Assembly: GCA_036307305.1 (NCBI GenBank)
Contig: JAXJXV010000007.1
Span: 58,157-122,156, forward strand
Origin: SIG607 sp036307305
GTDB taxonomy: Bacteria; Bacillota; Clostridia; Oscillospirales; Acutalibacteraceae
Length of the DNA: 64,000 nt
Direction of reading: 5' to 3'
The notes under the pieces were generated by a model. That model saw nothing but the letters and a program-made list of their open reading frames with translations. It had not been told where the DNA came from and ran no database searches. This document shows, piece after piece, positions 62,334-64,000 of the stretch (the stretch's first letter is position 1; each line of letters starts with the position of its first letter). A program made the translations under genes and the position numbers.

Positions 62334-62377
62334 GTAAGTGATATTATAGTTTTACAGCTTGTACAGGAGGTAAAAAT

Positions 62378-62710
62378 ATGTCAGTGAGAATAAGTGTAAA
62401 GGGTGAGGTTGTAACGGCGTATCTGTCGGGAGAACTTGACCATCACAGCGCAAGGGAAATGAGGGAGGCAATAGACGGTGCAATAGAACTGAATATGCCC
62501 GAGCTTTTAATTCTTGATTTCTCGGGTATTGGTTTTATGGACAGTTCGGGTATCGGATTGGTTATGGGAAGATTCAGAAATCTGCAGCGACTTGGCGCTC
62601 AGCTAAATATTACAGGCACGTCGCCTCAGATAACAAAGGTGATGAAACTTGCAGGTATAGAAAAACTTGCGAAGCTTGATATGGGAGGTTTTAAAATTGA
62701 AAACAATTAA
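62378..62710 (+). CDS. spoIIAA: Anti-sigma F factor antagonist SpoIIAA
   Basis: A 110-residue STAS-domain protein that, when unphosphorylated, takes SpoIIAB off sigma-F in the forespore. The phosphorylation site is in FMDSSGIGLVMGR; Ser57 corresponds to the phosphoserine of Bacillus SpoIIAA. The VVTAYLSGELDHHSAREMREAID strand-helix opening (in outline) is typical. ACAGGAGGT precedes ATG. It is the first gene of spoIIA; the next start lies inside its last codons. The SpoIIE phosphatase is outside the window. No clear sigma-H promoter was recognised upstream. Confidence 0.93.
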   Translation: MSVRISVKGEVVTAYLSGELDHHSAREMREAIDGAIELNMPELLILDFSGIGFMDSSGIGLVMGRFRNLQRLGAQLNITGTSPQITKVMKLAGIEKLAKLDMGGFKIENN

Positions 62711-63140
62711 TAAATTCAGTATGACTTTTGAGTCCTTTTCTTCAAATGAATATTTTGCCCGTGCGGCAGTAGCAGCCTTTATTACACAGCTAGACCCTAC
62801 TCTTGAGGAGTTAAGCGATATTAAGACCGCAGTATCCGAGGCTGTGACAAACTGCATTGTCCACGCATACAAGGATAAAATAGGGAAGATATACATAACC
62901 GTTCAAATTTTTGAGGGCGGCGTAATAAAAATTAAGATACGCGATAAGGGGTGCGGAATCGAAGACGTTAAACAGGCAATGCAACCGCTTTTTACTACCG
63001 TAGGTGGAGAAAGAGCAGGTCTTGGCTTTGCAGTAATGGAAAGCTTTACGGACGGCGTCAGGGTGTCTTCTTCGATTGGTAAGGGAACGGTGGTAACCCT
63101 AACTAAAAAGCTTGAACTACGGGTAAAGGGAAATGCTTGA
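62697..63140 (+). CDS. spoIIAB: Anti-sigma F factor SpoIIAB
   Basis: A 147-residue GHKL-type serine kinase that binds and inhibits sigma-F and phosphorylates SpoIIAA. The ATP-binding motifs are EAVTNCIVHAY (N box, about 46-56), IRDKGCGIED (G1 box, about 81-90) and GLGFAVMESF (G2 box, about 111-120). The TTG start at 62697 is eight bases after GGGAGG and overlaps the end of spoIIAA; the longer frame from 62667 starts inside that gene and adds ten residues with no support. The ending overlaps sigF by eight bases. Length equals that of the Bacillus protein. Confidence 0.93.
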   Translation: MKTINKFSMTFESFSSNEYFARAAVAAFITQLDPTLEELSDIKTAVSEAVTNCIVHAYKDKIGKIYITVQIFEGGVIKIKIRDKGCGIEDVKQAMQPLFTTVGGERAGLGFAVMESFTDGVRVSSSIGKGTVVTLTKKLELRVKGNA

Positions 63141-63792
63141 TAATGAAAAACTTGTAACCGAAAATTTTGGACTGGTGAGAGCCTGTGTAACAAAGTTTCT
63201 TGGGCGAGGTATAGAATATGACGACCTGTTTCAGATTGGATGTATCGGTCTTATTAAAGCAGCTCAGGGCTTTGATGAATCACGGGGACTTATGTTTTCC
63301 ACCTACGCAGTTCCTACAATAATAGGTGAGATAAAGAGAGTGTTCAGGGATACGGGAGCTATAAAGGTTTCCCGTTCTCTGAAAGAACTTTCCTTTAAAG
63401 TGGCAAAAGCGAGAGAATATTTAGAAAAGGAAAAAGGAGAAGAGCCTTCCGTCAGTGAAATAGCAAAAATACTTGAAACAGACGAAGAATCTGTGAAGGA
63501 CGCAATATGTATTTTACAGCCCGTAGCTTCGCTCACATATTCAGACGACGGCGAAAACAAACAAATTGAACTTCCTACAGAGAGTGAAGAAGAAAATATT
63601 AATAATAAGATTTTTTTGGAAACACTACTTAGTAAGCTGGAGGAAAATGACAGAAAACTCATAATGTTACGTTATTTTTACTATAAAACACAAAGTGAAA
63701 CGGCAAGTATTATGAATATGTCACAAGTTCAGGTTTCCCGAAGTGAAAAGCGTATTTTGAGTAAGCTTAGGGCAAGTTGCTCCGGTGAATAA
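63133..63792 (+). CDS. sigF: RNA polymerase sporulation sigma factor SigF
   Basis: A 219-residue sigma-70 family factor that starts the forespore programme. Region 2 has the DDLFQIGCIGLIKAAQGFDESRGLMFSTYAVPTIIGEIKR pattern (about 26-66, in outline); region 3 follows, and region 4 ends with ETASIMNMSQVQVSRSEKRILSKL, the DNA-recognition helix. The N-terminus lacks region 1.1, as in SigF/SigG/SigB. Identity as SigF rather than SigG rests on the spoIIAA-spoIIAB context. It closes the spoIIA operon. No hairpin terminator is seen before the rRNA-type promoters. Confidence 0.93.
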   Translation: MLDNEKLVTENFGLVRACVTKFLGRGIEYDDLFQIGCIGLIKAAQGFDESRGLMFSTYAVPTIIGEIKRVFRDTGAIKVSRSLKELSFKVAKAREYLEKEKGEEPSVSEIAKILETDEESVKDAICILQPVASLTYSDDGENKQIELPTESEEENINNKIFLETLLSKLEENDRKLIMLRYFYYKTQSETASIMNMSQVQVSRSEKRILSKLRASCSGE

Positions 63793-63819
63793 AAATTTTA
63801 AAAAAATTAAAAAAATATG

Positions 63820-63848
63820 TTGACAAGAGGGAGGAAATGTAGTATAAC
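63820..63848 (+). promoter_or_regulatory. Upstream rRNA-type promoter (P1)
   Basis: A consensus TTGACA (63820-63825) and TATAAC (63843-63848) with a 17-base spacer, preceded by an A/T-rich UP-like stretch. Confidence 0.75.
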
Positions 63849-63920
63849 AATAAAGCTGTCCGGAAGAGGATAGTGAAAAACACAGCAAAAAAACTTTTTT
63901 AAAAAAAGTAAAAAAAGTTC

Positions 63921-63949
63921 TTGACAAAGGGAACTGACTGTGTTAGAAT
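63921..63949 (+). promoter_or_regulatory. Downstream rRNA-type promoter (P2)
   Basis: A consensus TTGACA (63921-63926) and TAGAAT (63944-63949) with a 17-base spacer, again preceded by A runs. Both promoters are followed by the same AAGCTGTCC sequence. Confidence 0.75.
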
Positions 63950-64000
63950 GTATAAGCTGTCCACCGAAAAGGTGAGCAGAACGGACCTTGAAAATTAAAC
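63950..64000 (+). other. Leader expected to lead into 16S rRNA
   Basis: The last 50 bases contain a CTGTCCACC/GGTGAGCAG hairpin and end in ACCTTGAAAATTAAAC, a phrase often found just before 16S rRNA genes in Clostridia. The 16S gene itself is beyond the window. Confidence 0.55.

Noticed and set aside
1..64000. CRISPR arrays, tRNA genes and prophage
   Set aside because: No regularly spaced direct repeats, no tRNA cloverleaf with a TTCRANNC arm, and no phage structural genes were recognised by eye in the window; a dedicated scan was not possible.

Overview
The window looks like a chromosomal segment from a low-G+C (about 40% by eye), anaerobic, endospore-forming member of the Clostridia, most like the gut Ruminococcaceae/Oscillospiraceae. 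The reasons are: strong AGGAGG-type ribosome binding sites with frequent TTG/GTG starts; a complete spoIIA operon (spoIIAA-spoIIAB-sigF); the spore-associated families GerW/YtfJ and BofA; an AddAB exonuclease; and secreted proteins ending in type I dockerin modules, the signature of cellulosome-like systems. Species cannot be fixed from the window alone.

Layout. 1-5.7 kb: end of a cyclophilin gene, a convergent dockerin/GLUG-repeat secreted protein, a GNAT enzyme, and a four-gene run (ZIP transporter, YgjV-like membrane protein, DUF6062 protein, cysteine synthase). 5.7-6.8 kb: an intergenic IS481-family insertion sequence. 6.8-11.7 kb: rpsB-tsf, convergent with murI-DUF1934-argS. 11.8-17.1 kb: site-2-protease-like protein, scpA-scpB, GerW, DacF-type carboxypeptidase, RluB-type pseudouridine synthase, small acetyltransferase, secG, bofA. 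17.2-30.4 kb: addB-addA, the yfmF-yfmH M16 pair, lgt, folD, an unknown lipoprotein and an HtrA protease. 30.5-37.2 kb (minus strand): a five-gene operon running nifS-like desulfurase, thiI, a CinA-sortase fusion, a membrane-anchored MoCF-like protein and a small exporter-family protein. 37.3-40.3 kb: rplS with a structured leader, lepB, rbgA, rnhB, yraN. 40.3-44.7 kb: a tiny DUF1540 gene, a metallophosphoesterase, trigger factor, clpP, clpX. 44.8-50.5 kb: two GH2 glycosidases and a divergent AraC regulator. 50.5-57.6 kb: a divergent type II topoisomerase pair and valS. 57.6-62.3 kb: a non-coding stretch with a dockerin remnant and hairpin repeats, then a 1363-residue dockerin-bearing GH32 fructanase. 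62.3-64 kb: spoIIA operon, then tandem promoters that very probably drive an rRNA operon starting just beyond the window.

How the genes work together. Most of the window is housekeeping: translation (S2, EF-Ts, L19, ArgRS, ValRS), proteolysis and folding (Tig-ClpP-ClpX, HtrA), envelope biogenesis (MurI, DacF, SecG, LepB, Lgt), chromosome handling (ScpAB, AddAB, topoisomerase) and sulfur metabolism (CysK, desulfurase, ThiI). The accessory part is carbohydrate use: two dockerin proteins outside the cell and two cytoplasmic GH2 enzymes next to an AraC regulator.

The most unusual object is the 885-residue protein at 32147-34804. It joins a degenerate CinA N-terminal domain and an apparently intact nicotinamide-nucleotide amidase (PncC) domain to a transmembrane helix and a class-B-sortase-like domain in which the catalytic His and Cys are both replaced. 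Its downstream neighbour repeats the degenerate MoCF-like domain with its own transmembrane anchor. Other points of interest are a histone-H1-like tail on trigger factor, a 34-bp perfect palindrome inside the transposase gene, a decayed dockerin fragment, and duplicated rRNA promoter/leader modules.
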